From positions 1 through 64,000 of the forward strand of contig SKCR01041558.1 in the NCBI GenBank assembly GCA_019454045.1: a stretch of 64,000 nt of DNA, written 5' to 3'. The first letter of the stretch is position 1; each line of letters starts with the position of its first letter. The DNA is from Zanthoxylum bungeanum. Its lineage: Eukaryota > Streptophyta > Magnoliopsida > Sapindales > Rutaceae. Both the position numbers and the translations under genes were made by a program. Shown piece after piece: positions 1 to 12,919 of this stretch. Below the pieces are notes generated by a model. The model saw only the letters and a program-made list of their open reading frames with translations, ran no database searches and was not told where the DNA came from.

Positions 1-165
1 GAATAAAATAAACAATTTCTATTATATAACATCCTCTTATACATGGTAAAGACGTAACAGACCTTAGAATAATTAGTTATGATACTGTTGCAAAAGCGTT
101 GCAACTGACATTGAGTCGTATCATAATGTTGTCATTCTTAGACAGTTCCTGATCAAGATTTACAC
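1..165 (+). repeat. Truncated LTR fragment of the C/E copia family
   Basis: The first 165 bases align by eye with an internal part of the LTR of element C (from about 23483) and with the complement of the E LTRs. They share the stretch around GCAAAAGCGT.GCAACTGACATTGAG and the text up to the TTTACACT block. The LTR start lies before the window. The right edge is abrupt, where a TGTTGGGG terminus begins at 166. Confidence 0.75.
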
Positions 166-275
166 TGTTGGGGTTTTATCAGGGCGACACAGCGGAAAAA
201 ACATGGTTCGGGCGAAATCATAGTTTAAAAATTTTAAACTTACGAATAAATTATTCAATATCCAATATTAATAAT
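166..275 (-). repeat. LTR end fragment, copia C/E-like, reverse orientation
   Basis: It begins TGTTGGGG and continues through a CAGCGGAAA block, then AT-rich sequence with a TTCAATATCCAATATTAATA segment. This matches, loosely, the plus-strand reading of the terminal part of E's LTR (TGAAGGGG...CGCAGCGGAAG...TTTAATATTCC) and the complement of the C LTR end. About 110 bases remain before a different LTR-type start at 276. Confidence 0.5.
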
Positions 276-1122
276 TGTAACATCCGGTGACCCCGATAAC
301 TTGTACGTTATCAGAGGTTGACGAATGTTACATTTACAGAGGCATGATACTTGATATAAATCATGTTTGAGCAAGTAAGTGCTCATAAAATGACATTTGG
401 GACATTCAGTAAATTCCTTGAAATTCTGACGCGAAACTTAGCTTACGTCCCACACCAAATAACCTTTAGTAATCGGGCTGTAACTTTTTCATAAAATCTC
501 TGATTTTTATGAATTGTATATCGTCGGAAATCTTAGACCAAGAGCTACAAATTTCACGTTGGACATTTTTTCAAATTCGAACCCGTAATAGGTTAAAAAT
601 AGAAAATTGCGTGACTGCTACAGTGATTTCAGGAATGGACTAGAATTGATGAAGTGGCATAATCCTAACCACCCAATCCATCACAAAAATCAGCCACCCT
701 TTTCTATAAATAGGAACTATTCCCTCATCTCTCAAATGGTTAAAAATGTGGGATTGCAAGAGAGGGAAAATAGGGAGATCTTTTTACTCCATTTTGGTTT
801 GATGATGCTCCCATTTTTCATGCCAAAAGATAGATTCAAGATGGTAAGCTTCCTTTCCTCTTTATTCTTCTAATTTTTTTTTTCAGTTTGAGCAAAGAAA
901 GTAAAAAAAACCCAAATTCGCACTTTTAATGCCCTAGAGTTTGAACTTGTTTAATTAGTCTTGAGAGCATAGTTAGTGTGCATTCTTGAAGGTGTTATAA
1001 AGGTATTATCATGGGATAAAGTTTTGGGTGTAGGAATGTGATGGGAAATTGTATTTTGTGAGATAATGATGCTAGATCATGGTTTATCTTTAGATTAAAG
1101 GTATGAAATGAGTTGTTAGAGG
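276..1122 (+). repeat. LTR-like sequence, probably Ty3/gypsy, interrupted by element A
   Basis: It starts TGTAACATCCGGTGACCCCG, a start style common in plant gypsy LTRs. It holds a promoter-like TCTATAAATAGG near 702 and then a short open frame (607-873) that resembles no protein I know. The sequence stops where the LTR of A starts at 1123. I see no internal domain and no PBS, so this is either a solo or a truncated LTR. The family assignment is inference from the terminus and the promoter layout. Confidence 0.4.
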
Positions 1123-3019
1123 TGTTGGACAATTATAACTCAGAGCATCACTATTTGTAAATAACACTGTGTTTTTGTACAAATTAACAATGTGACAAAA
1201 GGAAATTGCTATTTTATCATTATTGTAATTAGATTACTTGGATATATATATTAATGATAAAAGTCCATATGGTTAAATCAGATTAATAAGATATGAGACA
1301 TTATTAATCCACGAACGGTTTAATCATTAAATATCCCTACTCCAAGTATTATCGAGACTGGACATTGATAATGCGGAATATACTAGTATTATACGTGTGC
1401 ACGTTATGGAAGCTTAACGTCATAGTTCTCATATATTTAGGTATTGGATACTTATACAAGTGTAATAAGAGGTTCTGTTAGCTGTTTGATCGGGAACAGT
1501 TCGCTCTGGATAGACCCACTCGGAATCCCATTGGTAGTATGACTATGTGTCTATAGGAATCTGAATCAGGGTAGGTGTATGTGATCCTTAACCTGAGACT
1601 TACGTCGCTATTACTTGCGACAATCAGTTTACTTTAGTATTGGTCGTCTGGAGCTTTAACAGGTTCTGTGTACGCCTGTATTGGGTTTACTGAGAATCGT
1701 AGTGTATTGGATGTGATGTCAAGATGAGAGTATCACTTCAGTCATATGGAGATTATGATCACACAAGATACGAAACTAGTACTCTTAAATACTGCAGCTA
1801 TCGGGATAGTATGACTAGGTCATGACTTCCCGATTACAGAGATTAGTTACTCGGGATCCGATATATGCTTCGTACTGGGCAGACACAGAGCCAGCCCTAG
1901 GCCTAACATGTGACATCAGATACTGGATCGTATTACACATTACATAATATTAGTATTACTACGCCCGATACAGATGATATTCCTCGGTGAATATTTCTGG
2001 AGAATTGGGTAGGCACGATGCTTTGCTAGAAGCCAACCATGTCCTGTAAATTGGTGAGAACATGGTACGAGGTCGCACGTGTTCGGATAGTCCGATAACT
2101 GAATTTACTGCCAACATATCCAGGAATCTCTTGTGTCGCTTCCCGAAGATTCACCAATGGCATTTGACTCAGATAGAATTAATCTGAGATTAATTATGAG
2201 AGATAAAATTAATCTAGGATTAATTGCGGCAAGAATTAATCTGGGATTAAATTCGTATAGAAGAGAGAACGTGATTAATTTAGAATTAATCGATAAAATA
2301 AATTTAATAGTTAAATTAGATTTTTCTATTTAATTTATTTATTTGTGGGTAAAATAATATATCGGATATATTAATTGAAATCAGATTTCAATACGAAATT
2401 AAAATTGGATTTTGATTCGGGCGAACGAATTAATTTAGAATTAATTCGAAAGTGACTATCGTAATAATTTTGCGAGACATAATTATTTAGTTAAATTGGA
2501 TTTAATTATGGCGTGACGGAAAATTCGTTTATTTGGAATTAAACGAACCCGAAAAATTACCCGTGACTTTACTGGGCCCAAGTCAAGTTGTGTGTTGAGG
2601 AAGCCAACTCAAATTTCAAATTTAAAATGTGGTGGGACCACATGACTTACATCAAATGTCAAAAGTTGATGGAAGTAGTTGGCTTTATTTTTTAATGCAT
2701 TCTTTAACACACATCTACCAAGTTTTGGAAACAACTCACCCTTTCTTCTTCTTCCTTGCTTGGCCGAAACCTTCTCTCCATTAGTGATGAAATTTTGCTT
2801 CAAAATTTCAACTAAGCTAGCACTTGGAGGAGTCAAATGAGGTGATAGGGAAACTCACCCAAGGAACAAACAACTAAACAATAAGCTTGGAGCTTCATCC
2901 AAAAGAGCGAAACATTTGAAATTTCTCCATAAATCAATGTAAGTGATTCCACCACTTTTCTAGACTTTTCACACGTAAAATCACATTTAGGATCTTGTGG
3001 CATGTCTTAGAGATTAACA
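1123..3019 (+). repeat. Element A 5' LTR
   Basis: It begins TGTTGGACAATTATAAC and ends TTAACA, one base before the PBS. Its sequence is repeated at 9147-10919, at 10920-12905 (B 5' LTR) and at 22077-22876 (B 3' LTR, partial). Near 2180-2330 it holds short AT palindromes of the type TTAATCTAGGATTAA repeated several times. Length is about 1.9 kb. Confidence 0.9.
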
Positions 3020-3020
3020 A

Positions 3021-3034
3021 TGGTATCTAGAGCC
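3021..3034 (+). other. Element A primer binding site (degenerate)
   Basis: TGGTATCTAGAGCC follows the LTR by one base. It is TGGTATCAGAGCC, the usual plant copia site for initiator Met-tRNA, with an inserted or substituted base. It primes minus-strand synthesis in the family. Confidence 0.75.
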
Positions 3035-5276
3035 TTGCTAAATATGATTTTGAAATCTAGGGTTCATAAACTTTAATTAGGAATTTTTGCTTGGAGCATG
3101 AAAATTCAAAATTGAGTTGTTGGTTGATGTTAGATGATGATAACTTGGAGTTGTGCATTGTTGGATTGTTGAAAAATTGATTGGATCAAATTTCCCCAAT
3201 TTACTCATGTTGGCTGAAACTATACCCTAGATTAACTCATGGTGATTTTTAAAATTTTGACACTTGGATGTGTTAATGGCATGATATATATGTTGAATTT
3301 GATTTAATTAGATTGGAATCAAATTGCATATTAATTTCTTGTCATTGCCGTGAGTGAGCATGTTTGTTGGAGACTTGATTTTGCTTCAATTTGTTTTGGA
3401 CATGAATTGGAATGATAAGCATGATTAATTAGATTAATTAATATTTTGGAAATGTTAGATTAATTAATTAGTTATGTTAATTACACTTAAAATGGATTAA
3501 TGTAATATTTGGAATATTGTATTAATGTAAATTAGTCCTTAAAATATTAAATGGGCTAATTTGGTTATATTTGGATTAATGGGCTTGGTTGGGCCAAGTT
3601 TGGTTGTGGACAATTGGGTTGGATCCAATTGGGCCTAAACTATTTCCATAAAAGTCTAAAATATGACTTTTGTGCCTTTAATAATCTAATTGGGCCTAAT
3701 GAGCCAAAATTAATTTATGACATTGGGTGATTCCTAAATGGGCCAAGGTATTATGGGTTTGATCCATAATGGCCAAAAGTCCATGCCTAAAGAATTAATT
3801 AAGAGCCCATTGGACCTAATAAGAATTGGCATGGATGCTAAATGGGCCTTTGAGACCATTTGGATTGGATTTGGAATCCAAGTCTAAAAAGACATTATTA
3901 TAATAATAAGTGTAATTGTTTAATTTGGAATTAAACTTGAATTTGTATTGAATACAATTTAAAATTGGATTTAATATTGTAGTTAAATATAATTCAAGAA
4001 TACTTACTTTGAGTATTTATTCTTAAACGAGTTGGACACGCACAAATCAAATCATTGTATGAACATTGGATGGTCATTAATTAAGAATTAATTAATGAGA
4101 TTAGATTGATTGACAACATGCTATGTGTGAATGCTTGGATGTATTTGTTTGAATAATGTATATCGGATGGATATTAGATGGGTGTGTGGGCAATTTTTTT
4201 TGTTGTAAATATTATATTTATTTGAAATTAGACCTGCTTGTCCAGCCTATCACCTCTTATTCTCATTGTATTTCTCTTCTCACCAATTCCCCTCAATGTA
4301 AATGAGGTTTCTTATAGTGTTATGTAATTGAGTATATAGAAGAATGTAAAGTGCTACCGGAAGAGAGATTTGTTCTAGGAACAAAATATATAGGATATCC
4401 ATCCGTATATCATTATTATATTTATCGCGCCTTATTGTGATTTTAGAATGCATGTTTAAGGGTGTATGATGAGACCTAATCAAAGATAATAAATTGGTTG
4501 CTAATTTACTAAAACTTCCTCGTATTTAATATTAAGCGTTTCCTTCCATTGAGTGGTTCTCTCTCAAGATCCAAGATTGGCTTTGATTTGTTGGCCAAAG
4601 TCAAGATCATTGTCTATCGCGTATGTGTTTGAACCATGAAAGCTTTGTTAATATCGCATGTCTTGGGCAGTTGTGACTTGTTGGCCAAAGTCAAGGTCAC
4701 TCTTGTTCATCGACGGGGATTACGAAGTTTTCCCACTGTCAATGAGTCGCTCTTCACTGGAATCATTAAGCTTGTTGAGCCAAAGCCAAGGCTTAGTTGA
4801 TTCAGAGGAAACACGTTAGGAAATATATTAGATATATGTTTCGGACTTGGATGTCCACCTACCGGATCTAGGAATTGGATGAGATCAAATTGATCTTAGA
4901 GATCTACCTAGTCAAATTTTATATAGCTTGTTGGCCAAAGTCAAGGTTGTGTATTATTTAACGGGATCCTAGCCCACTAGGAAACTAGGTTTCCCGAGTA
5001 CTCAAGGAGGGTTAGAGGCTCGCCGAAAATTAGTGGGAGGCTAGTATTAAATTTGTAATTTCGTTTAATACTCGCTAATATGCATGCTCTGTTATTATTT
5101 CTCGTTATTATATATATTAGTTGGACTAATATTATTCATTTATTGTTTTCTTTGAACAGTTAGACTGTATTCAACACTACTTCATTTGTAGTTGGTTATA
5201 TAGTTGGACTATAGTAACCATTGCATTTGAGTGTACCTGAGACATTTGATTGGATAGTTGGACTATAACAATCAAA
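3035..5276 (+). other. Element A untranslated leader with repeated GGCCAAAG motifs
   Basis: No credible gene is present in these 2.2 kb. The first part is AT-rich with repeated TGGGCCTAAT and TGGGCCAA words. The last 700 bases carry TTGGCCAAAGTCAAG at 4591, 4681 and 4931 and a variant TTGAGCCAAAGCCAAGG near 4774. The spacing is roughly 90-160 bases, and the same four sites recur in the leader of B. The long leader and the motif repeats suggest an RNA-level function such as packaging or translation, but this is inference. Confidence 0.6.
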
Positions 5277-8200
5277 ATGGTTGGAAAGATAAACGTTAGG
5301 GACATAATCATGGGTGAGAATGTCTTTAACGGCGTAAATTTTTCAGACTGGGAAATGAACCTCAAGATAGTCCTGGGAGCTGAGAAGTTGCTCTATGTAA
5401 TAGAGAGACCTCTCGGGCCTGAGCCCGGACTTGAGCGGCCAGTGGAACATGAGCTTTGGAAGACTCATCGTGATGATAACCTTACTGCTCAATCCGTTAT
5501 GCTTGCTGTAATGACTCCCCAATTTCGTCGTCAGAATAAGGGATTGGATCCTATGCGATGATGTTGAAGTTGAAGGATCTTCATAGATCTAATCTTAGAC
5601 CTTAGAAGTATGATTTGCAAAAGAAGTTCTTTCACTCTCGTATGTCAGAGGGTACATCTATCGAACACTACGTGTCGCAGATGATTGCTGACATCAAACA
5701 GCTGGGTCAGCTGAGCATTACCTTCGAGGCCGAGACCTCCATAGATTTGATCTTACAGTCTCTGATTGATTGTTGGGGCGGGTTTGTCATGAACTATAAT
5801 ATGATGAACCAAGAGAAAACTCTTGGAGAGTTAATGGCTATGCTGAAAGAGCCAGAGCCAGAGCTTTTAAAAGGCAAGAAGTGCGAGGCGCATCTTACTT
5901 CGACATCCAAGAAGCCCAAGGCTTTGCCGAAGACTTTTGGGGGTGTGAAGAAGAAGAAGGGCAAGGCTCAATCATCACAGTCTTTTGGGAAGACAAATGA
6001 CAAATCCCAAGACGTCTGCCTACACTGTGGCAAATGAGGTCACTGGAAGCGTGATTGCCATAAGTTCAAGGCGGACTTAGAGGAAGCGAAGACGGGCAAA
6101 GCTCTGACTTCAGGTATGTTTGTTATTGAAATAAACATGTCCACTACTAGTTTTAATAATTGAATTTTTGATATTGGATGTGGTACTCACATATGTACTG
6201 ATGTGCTGGATCTGCAGATTAGCAGAAGACTAGCTTCAGTGAGATTGACATACGAGTCATAAATGGGACGAGAGTCGATGTTTTGGCCGTTGCACCTATG
6301 TTTTGAATCTTCCATCAGGGCATGTACTTACATTAGGCGACTGTTATTTTTTACCTAGTTTGACTAGGAGTATTATCTCTGTATCTAGTTTAACCCGATG
6401 CAGGTATACCTTTGGTTTCAGGTTCACTGGGTGTTTTATTTATAAAGATGATATTGAGATATGTACAGCAGATGTGAATAATGGTCTTTATTTTTTGAAT
6501 ATAAACGAATCTCAAACATATAACATGACAAACAAAAGGCTCAAATTGAGTAAAACTGATGAGACTTATTTGTGACATTGTCGTCTGGGACACATTAACA
6601 AAACTCGTATATCCACACTTTCTAAGAATAGATACTTGGACGGATTTGATCCTAATTCATATGATGTCTGCGAAGCTTATTTGTTAGGCAAAATGCTCAA
6701 AATACCTTTTAGTGGTAAAAGTATATGTGCCATCGAGCTGTTAGTTCTTGTTCATAGTGACGTATGCGGGCCCATGTCTAGCCAGGCTAGAGGTGGATAT
6801 GAATACTTCGTAACCTTTTAGATGATGCATCGCGTTATGGTTATATGTATCTTATGAAACACAAGTCGGAAACATTTGAGAAATTCAAAGAGTTTCGACA
6901 CGAAGTAGAATAATAGACTGGCAAAAGTATTAAAATATTACGATCGGACCATGGTAGAGAATACTTAAGCAATGAGTTTCAAGATTACTTGAAAGAATAT
7001 GGTATTCTTTCACAGTGGACTCCTCCCGGAACACCTCAATTGAACGGTGTGTCCGAACGGAGAAACCGAACTTTGTTGGACATGGTAAGGTCAATGATGA
7101 GTCCTACAGAGCTACCGATTTCCTTCTGGGGATACACATTAAACAGTGCAATACTTATTTTAAATAAGGTTCCGTCAAAGTCTGTTGAACAGACTCGAAA
7201 TGAGATATGGACAGGAAAGAAACCGGGTTTCTTATTCCTGAAGATTTGGGGATGACGAGCATATGTTAAACATTTGGATAGTACCAAACTAGAACCCAAA
7301 TTAGATAAGTGCCTATTTGTAGAAAAGGAATTCATGAATGCAGTGGTAAGTGGGAGGAAAGTAGAACTCGATGAAAATCGGAGTGATACTATTCCTGGCA
7401 CCGACCCTCTCATGGAACACGAACAATCCATCAGGGATGAGACTGTTCCACAATCTTCTAATACACAAGAACCGCGTAAGTCGGAGAGAGTCAGAAAAAA
7501 ACTTGAGAGGTATTGGTTTTTTATCTCACCTCATATAGGCATTAATCTTATTGAGGAAGATGAACCAGCTACGTATGAGGAAGCGATACAAGGTATCAAC
7601 TCCGCTTTATGGCAAGAAGCCATGAAGTTCGAAATGGATTCCATGTATACCAATCAAGTTTGGACACTGGTTGATGTACCATAAGGCATTAAGCCTATTG
7701 GTTATAAATGGGTCTTCAAAAAGAAGACAGACATGGAAGGCAACATACAAATGTACAAAGCAAGGCTTGTAGTTAAAGGGTATCGCCAACGACATGGTGT
7801 CGATTACGACGAAACCTTTTCACCCGTTGCCATGATTAAATTCATTTGGATAATACTTGCTATTGTTGCATATTTTGATTATGAAATATGGCAGATGGAT
7901 GTCAAAACCGCTTTCCTTAACGAAAACCTTTTGGATGATGTTTATATGCAACAACTTGATGATTTTGTCATACCAAGACATGCAAATAAGGTTTGCAAGT
8001 TAAACCGATCCATTTATAGATTAAAGCAAGCATCGCATTCTTGGAACCATCATTTTGATGAGATCATAAAAGAATATGGTTTCATTCAAAATGAAGATGA
8101 TTCTTGTGTATATAAGAAGGTTAGTGGGAGCACACTGACATTTATTGTCCTATACGTTGATGATGTATTGCTTCTTGGCGATGACATTCCCATGCTACAA

Positions 8201-9132
8201 TCGGTGAAAGCTTGTCTTTCATTAAAATTCTCCATGAAAGACCTGGGAGAGGCAGCATTTATTATAGGAATAAGGATCTACCGGGATAGATATAGAAAGC
8301 TGTTGGCACTCTCGTACATTGATAAAGTGTTGAAGAGATTCAACATGGATCAGTCCAAGAGGGGGCTGCTTCTGGTGTCATATGGCATCTTTCTATCGAA
8401 TGATACGTGTCCTAAAACTCAAGATGAGAGAGATATAATGATTCAGATCCCGTATGATTCTCAGCAGTCAGATCGATCATGTACGCCATGATATGTACGC
8501 GACTTGATGTCTCATATGCTTTGAGCATGTGTAGTCGCTATCAGGCCGATCCAGGTGATGGTCACTGGATTGCTGTAAAGAACATCCTTAAGTATCTTAG
8601 ATGAACTAAAGATGCTTTCTTAGTCTTTGGGGAAGGAGAACTTGAGGTGACTGGGTTCACCGATGCAAGTTTCCAAACCGACAAAGACGACTATAAGTCG
8701 CAATCAGGGTACATATTTTGTTTAAACAACGGAGCAGTGAGTTGGAAATCTTCCAAGCAAGAGACTGTTGCCGATTCAACAACAGAAGCAGAATATATTG
8801 CTGCAGCTAAGGCAGCAAAAGAAGCAGTTTGGATCCGTAAATTCCTAATTGGATTAGGAGTACTTCCGTTAGCAGCTGAGCCCGTACCTTTGTATTGTGA
8901 CAATAATGAGGCTATCGCACAGGCTAAGGAACCACGGTCTCATCATCGATCCAAGCATATATTTTGACGTTTTCATCTGATTCGTGAGATCATACATCAT
9001 GGCGATGTTAAGATCGAGCAAATCGCATCAGATGATAACATTGCAGATCCGCTGACGAAGGCTATATCTCAGCAAAAATTTGAGCGATATGTACATAGTT
9101 CATGTGTTAGATACTTGAGTGATTGGCTATAG
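5277..9132 (+). pseudogene. Element A gag-pol polyprotein remnant (copia)
   Basis: The reading starts at the ATG at 5277 (MVGKINVRDIIMG...), which matches the gag N-terminus of the family. Gag runs to about 6110 with frameshifts. The zinc knuckle CLHCGK-stop-GHWKRDC lies at 6017-6058 with a TGA inside it. A protease remnant IFDIGCGTHICTD follows near 6160. Integrase (HSDVCGPM near 6755, then TPPGTPQLNGVSERRNRTL near 7020) has stops. RT lies at about 7690-8490, with MDVKTAFLN and the catalytic YVDD at 8153-8164. RNase H spans 8600-9132, with DSTTEAEYIAA and ADPLTKA blocks. The natural stop after YLSDWL is at 9130-9132. Many in-frame stops make it non-functional. Confidence 0.88.
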
Positions 9133-9134
9133 GC

Positions 9135-9146
9135 GAAGTGGGAGAT
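9135..9146 (+). other. Element A polypurine tract
   Basis: GAAGTGGGAGAT immediately precedes the 3' LTR start TGTTGGAC at 9147. This is the usual copia second-strand priming tract, and the same GTGGGAGAT occurs before the 3' LTR of B. Confidence 0.8.
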
Positions 9147-10919
9147 TGTTGGACAATTATAACCCATAGCATTACTATTTGTAAAAAACATTGTGTTTTT
9201 GTAAAAATTAACTATGTGACAAAAGGAAATTGTTATTTTATCATTATTGTAATTAGATTACTTGGATATATATTAATGATAAAAGTCCATATGGTTAAAT
9301 CGGATTAATAAGATATAAGACAGTATTAATCCATGAACGGTTTAATCATTAAATATCCATAGTCGAAGTATTATTGAGACTGGACATTGATAATGTGAAA
9401 TAGACTAGTATTACACTTGTGCGCGTTATAGAAGCTTAACGACATAGTTCTCATATATTTAGGTATTGGATACTTATGCAAGTGTAATAAGATGTTCTGT
9501 TAGCCGTTGGACCGGGAACAGTTCGCTCTGGATAGACCCACTCGAAATCCCATTGGTAGTATGACTATGAGTCTATGGGAATCCGAATCAAGGTAGGTGT
9601 ATGTGATCTTTAACCTGAGACTTACATCGCTATTACTTGTGACAATCAGTTTACTTTAGTATTGGTCGTCTGGAGCTTTAACAGGTTTTGTGTATGCTTG
9701 TATTGGGTTTACTGAGAATCGTAGTGTATTGGATGTGATGTCAAGATGGGAGTATCACTTCAGTCATATGGAGATGATGGTCACACATGATACGAAACTA
9801 GTACTCTTAAAAGCTGCAGCTATCGGGATAGAATGACTAGGTCATGACTTCCCGATTACAGAGATTAGTTACTCGGGATCCGATATATGCTTCGTATGGG
9901 GCAGACACAGAGCCAGCCCTAGGCCTAGCATATGACATCATATACTGGATCATATTACACATTACATAATATTAGTATTACTATTCCCGATACAAATGAT
10001 ATTCCTCGGTGAATATTTCTGGAGAATTGGGTAGGCACGATGCTTTGCTAGAAGCCAACCATGTCTTGTCAATCGGTGAGAACATGGTACGTGGTGCGCA
10101 CGTGTTCAGATAGTCTGATAACCGAATTTACTGCCAATATATCCAAGAATCTCTTGGGTCGCTTCTCAAAGATTCACCAATGGCATTTGACTCAGATATA
10201 ATTAATCTAACATTAATTATGAGAGAGAAAATTAATCTGGGATTAATTGCGGCAAGAATTAATATGAGATTAAATTCGTATAGAAGAGAGAATGAGATTA
10301 ATATAGAATTAATCGATAAAATAAATTTAAAAGTTAAATTGGATTTTTCTATTTCATTTATATATTTGTGGGTAAAATAATATATCAGATATATTAATTG
10401 AAATCAGATTTCAATAGGAAATTAAAATTGGATTTTAATTCTGGTGAATGAATTAATTTAGAATTAATTCGAAATCGACTATCGTAATAATTTTGCGGGG
10501 CATAATTATTTAGTTAAATTGGATTTAATTATGGCGCGACGGTAAATTTGTTTATTTGGAATTAAACGAACCCGAAAAATTACCCGTGACTTTGCTGGGC
10601 CCAAGTCAAGTTGTGTGTTGAGGAAGCCAACTCAAATTTTGAATTTAAAATGTGGTGGGACCACATGACTTACATCAAATGTCAAAAGTTGATGGAAGTA
10701 GTTGGCTTTATGTTTTAATGCCTTCTTTTAACACACACCTACCAAGTTTTGGAAACAACTCACTCTCTGTTTTTCTTCTTTGCTTGTCCGAAACCTTCTC
10801 TCCATTAGTGATGAAATTTTGCTTCAAAATTATAACTAAGCTAGCACTTGGAGGAGTCAAATGAGGTGATAGGGAAACTTACCCAAGGAACAAATAAATC
10901 TAAACAACAAGCTTGGAGC
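9147..10919 (+). repeat. Element A 3' LTR, right end removed
   Basis: It matches the 5' LTR from its first base to the AAGCTTGGAGC block and then stops. About 120 bases of the LTR end are absent, because the LTR of element B begins at 10920. The two A LTRs show scattered substitutions, which indicates an old insertion. Confidence 0.9.
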
Positions 10920-12905
10920 TGTTGGACAATTATGACCCATAACATCACTATTTGTACAGAACATTGTGTTGTTGTACAAATTAACCATGTGACAAAGGGA
11001 ATTGCTCTTTTATCATTTGTAATTGGATTACCGAGATACATAAATGATAAAAGTCCATATGATTAGTACCGGATTAATAAGACATGAGACAATAGTAATC
11101 CACTAAGGTTTAATCATTAAATATCACTAGTCGTAGTATTATCGAGACTGGACATCGATAATGCAGAATAGACTTGTATTACACTTGTGCGTGTTATGGA
11201 AGCGTAACGGCATAGTTCTCATATATTTGGGTATTGGATACTCATGCAAGTGTAATAGGAGGTTCTGTTTACCGATGGTACGGAAACAGCTTCGCTCTGG
11301 ATAGACCCCTCAAAATCCCATTGGTAGTATGACTATGTGTCTATGGGAATCCGAATCAGGGTAGGTGTATTTCGTCTTAACCTGAGACTTGCATCGCTAA
11401 TACTTGCGACAATCAATATACTTTGGTTTTGGTCGTCCGGGGCTTTAACAGGTTCCGTGTACGCCTTTTCTGGGTATACTGAGAATCGTAGTGTATTGGG
11501 TGTGATGTCAAGATGGAAGTATCACTTCAGTCATATGGAGATGATGATCACGTAGGATACATAACTAGTACTCTTAAGTACTGCAGTCATCAGGATAATA
11601 TGGCTAGGTCATGATTATCCGATTATAGAGACTAGTTACCAGAGATCCGATATATGCTTCGTACGGGGCAGACACAATTCCAGCCCTAGGCCTAGCATGT
11701 GATATCAATACTGGATCGCAATACACAATACTACTTATACTACGCATGTTATAGATTATATATTCCTTAAAGAATATTTCTGGAGAATTGGGTAGGCACG
11801 ATGCTTTGCTAGAAGCCAACCATGTCTTGTAAATCTGTAAAAACGTGGTACGGGGTACGCACGTGTTCGGATAGTACGACCACCAGATTTACTGCCAACA
11901 TATCCAGAGATCTCATGGGTCGCTTCCCGAAGATTCACCGATGACGTATGATTTGAACATAATTAATATGGGATTAATTAGAAGAGAGAGAAAATTAATC
12001 TAGGATTAATTACGGCAAGAATTTATCTGGGATAAAATTCAACTAAAAGAGAAAAAAAATTAATCTAGGATTAATTATGGCAAGAATTTATCTGGGATAA
12101 AATTCCAATAGAAGAGAGAGAACGATTAATTCGGAATTAATCGGTAAAATAATATATTCGATATATTGAATGAAATTAGATTTCATAACGGAATTAAAAT
12201 TGGATTTTAATTCGGGCGAATGAATTAATTTAGAATTAATTCGCGAGGGACTTTAATAGTAATTTTGCTAGGCATTATTATTTAATTAAATTTGATTTAA
12301 TTAAGTCGCACCGGAAAATTTGTTAATTCGGAATTAACAAACCCGGCCCGGAATGTGTTTACGGGCCCACTCGAATTTTGAATTAAAGTGGGGCCCATAA
12401 GTCACATCACCTAGTCAACTTTATCTAACTTTTTGGTTGATGTAAGTTGTTGGAGATGGCTTGTTTCTTACACAAGCTTGACTTGTGAAAGACCTTTACT
12501 ATTTTTGGAAGTTTGGTTATTGATTAATTGATTTTGGAAAATCAAAAACACATAACTTCATCTCTCATTGGCCGAAAACGAGACTCCATTTTTTCTCTCA
12601 AATAGGCGTGAAGCTTGTCTTCATTTCTTCTTGATTTTGCTTCAAAAATCTCAATAGCTAGCACTCAAAGAATCATACAAAGGTGATAGGGAAACCATTC
12701 TCAAGAGTTTGGAATTCAAAGTTCAAAGCTCGAGCTCAAACATACAATCAAAAAAAGCTTGGAGCACTTCACAAATGGGATTTTTTTTTATTATTCTCTA
12801 CATCCACAAACCGATCAAAGTGAGTATAATTTCCGCTACTTCTTTGCGTATTCAAACATGTTTTATGCTTAATGATCTTGGATTTTGTTCTTTGAGAACC
12901 CAACA
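10920..12905 (+). repeat. Element B 5' LTR
   Basis: It begins TGTTGGACAATTATGACC and ends GAACCCAACA, one base before the PBS. It is homologous to the A LTRs. Near 11985-12115 it carries an extra copy of a roughly 60 base unit containing TTAATCTAGGATTAATTA and AGAATTTATCTGGGATAAAA, so the LTR family varies by short tandem duplication. Confidence 0.88.
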
Positions 12906-12906
12906 A

Positions 12907-12919
12907 TGGTATCAGAGCG
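12907..12919 (+). other. Element B primer binding site
   Basis: TGGTATCAGAGCG lies one base after the LTR end. It complements the 3' end of initiator Met-tRNA, as is usual for plant copia elements, and is intact, unlike that of A. Confidence 0.88.

Larger units (their letters stand above)
1123..10919 (+). mobile_element. Element A: decayed Ty1/copia LTR retrotransposon
   Basis: It has a 5' LTR (1123-3019), a degenerate Met-tRNA type PBS, a 2.2 kb leader, a gag-protease-integrase-RT-RNase H region full of stops and frameshifts, a polypurine tract and a truncated 3' LTR (9147-10919). The order PR-IN-RT-RH identifies copia. The right end is missing because element B, of the same family, begins inside the 3' LTR at 10920, so no TSD can be checked. 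A cannot be autonomous in its present form. Its lineage within copia is not certain; the long LTRs and the gag style (NFxxWxxxLxIVL) match elements C and E loosely. Confidence 0.9.

Noticed and set aside
607..873. 88 codon frame after a TATA-like box in the first LTR-like fragment
   Set aside because: No similarity to a known protein and it sits in a region best read as LTR; short frames after LTR promoters are common by chance.
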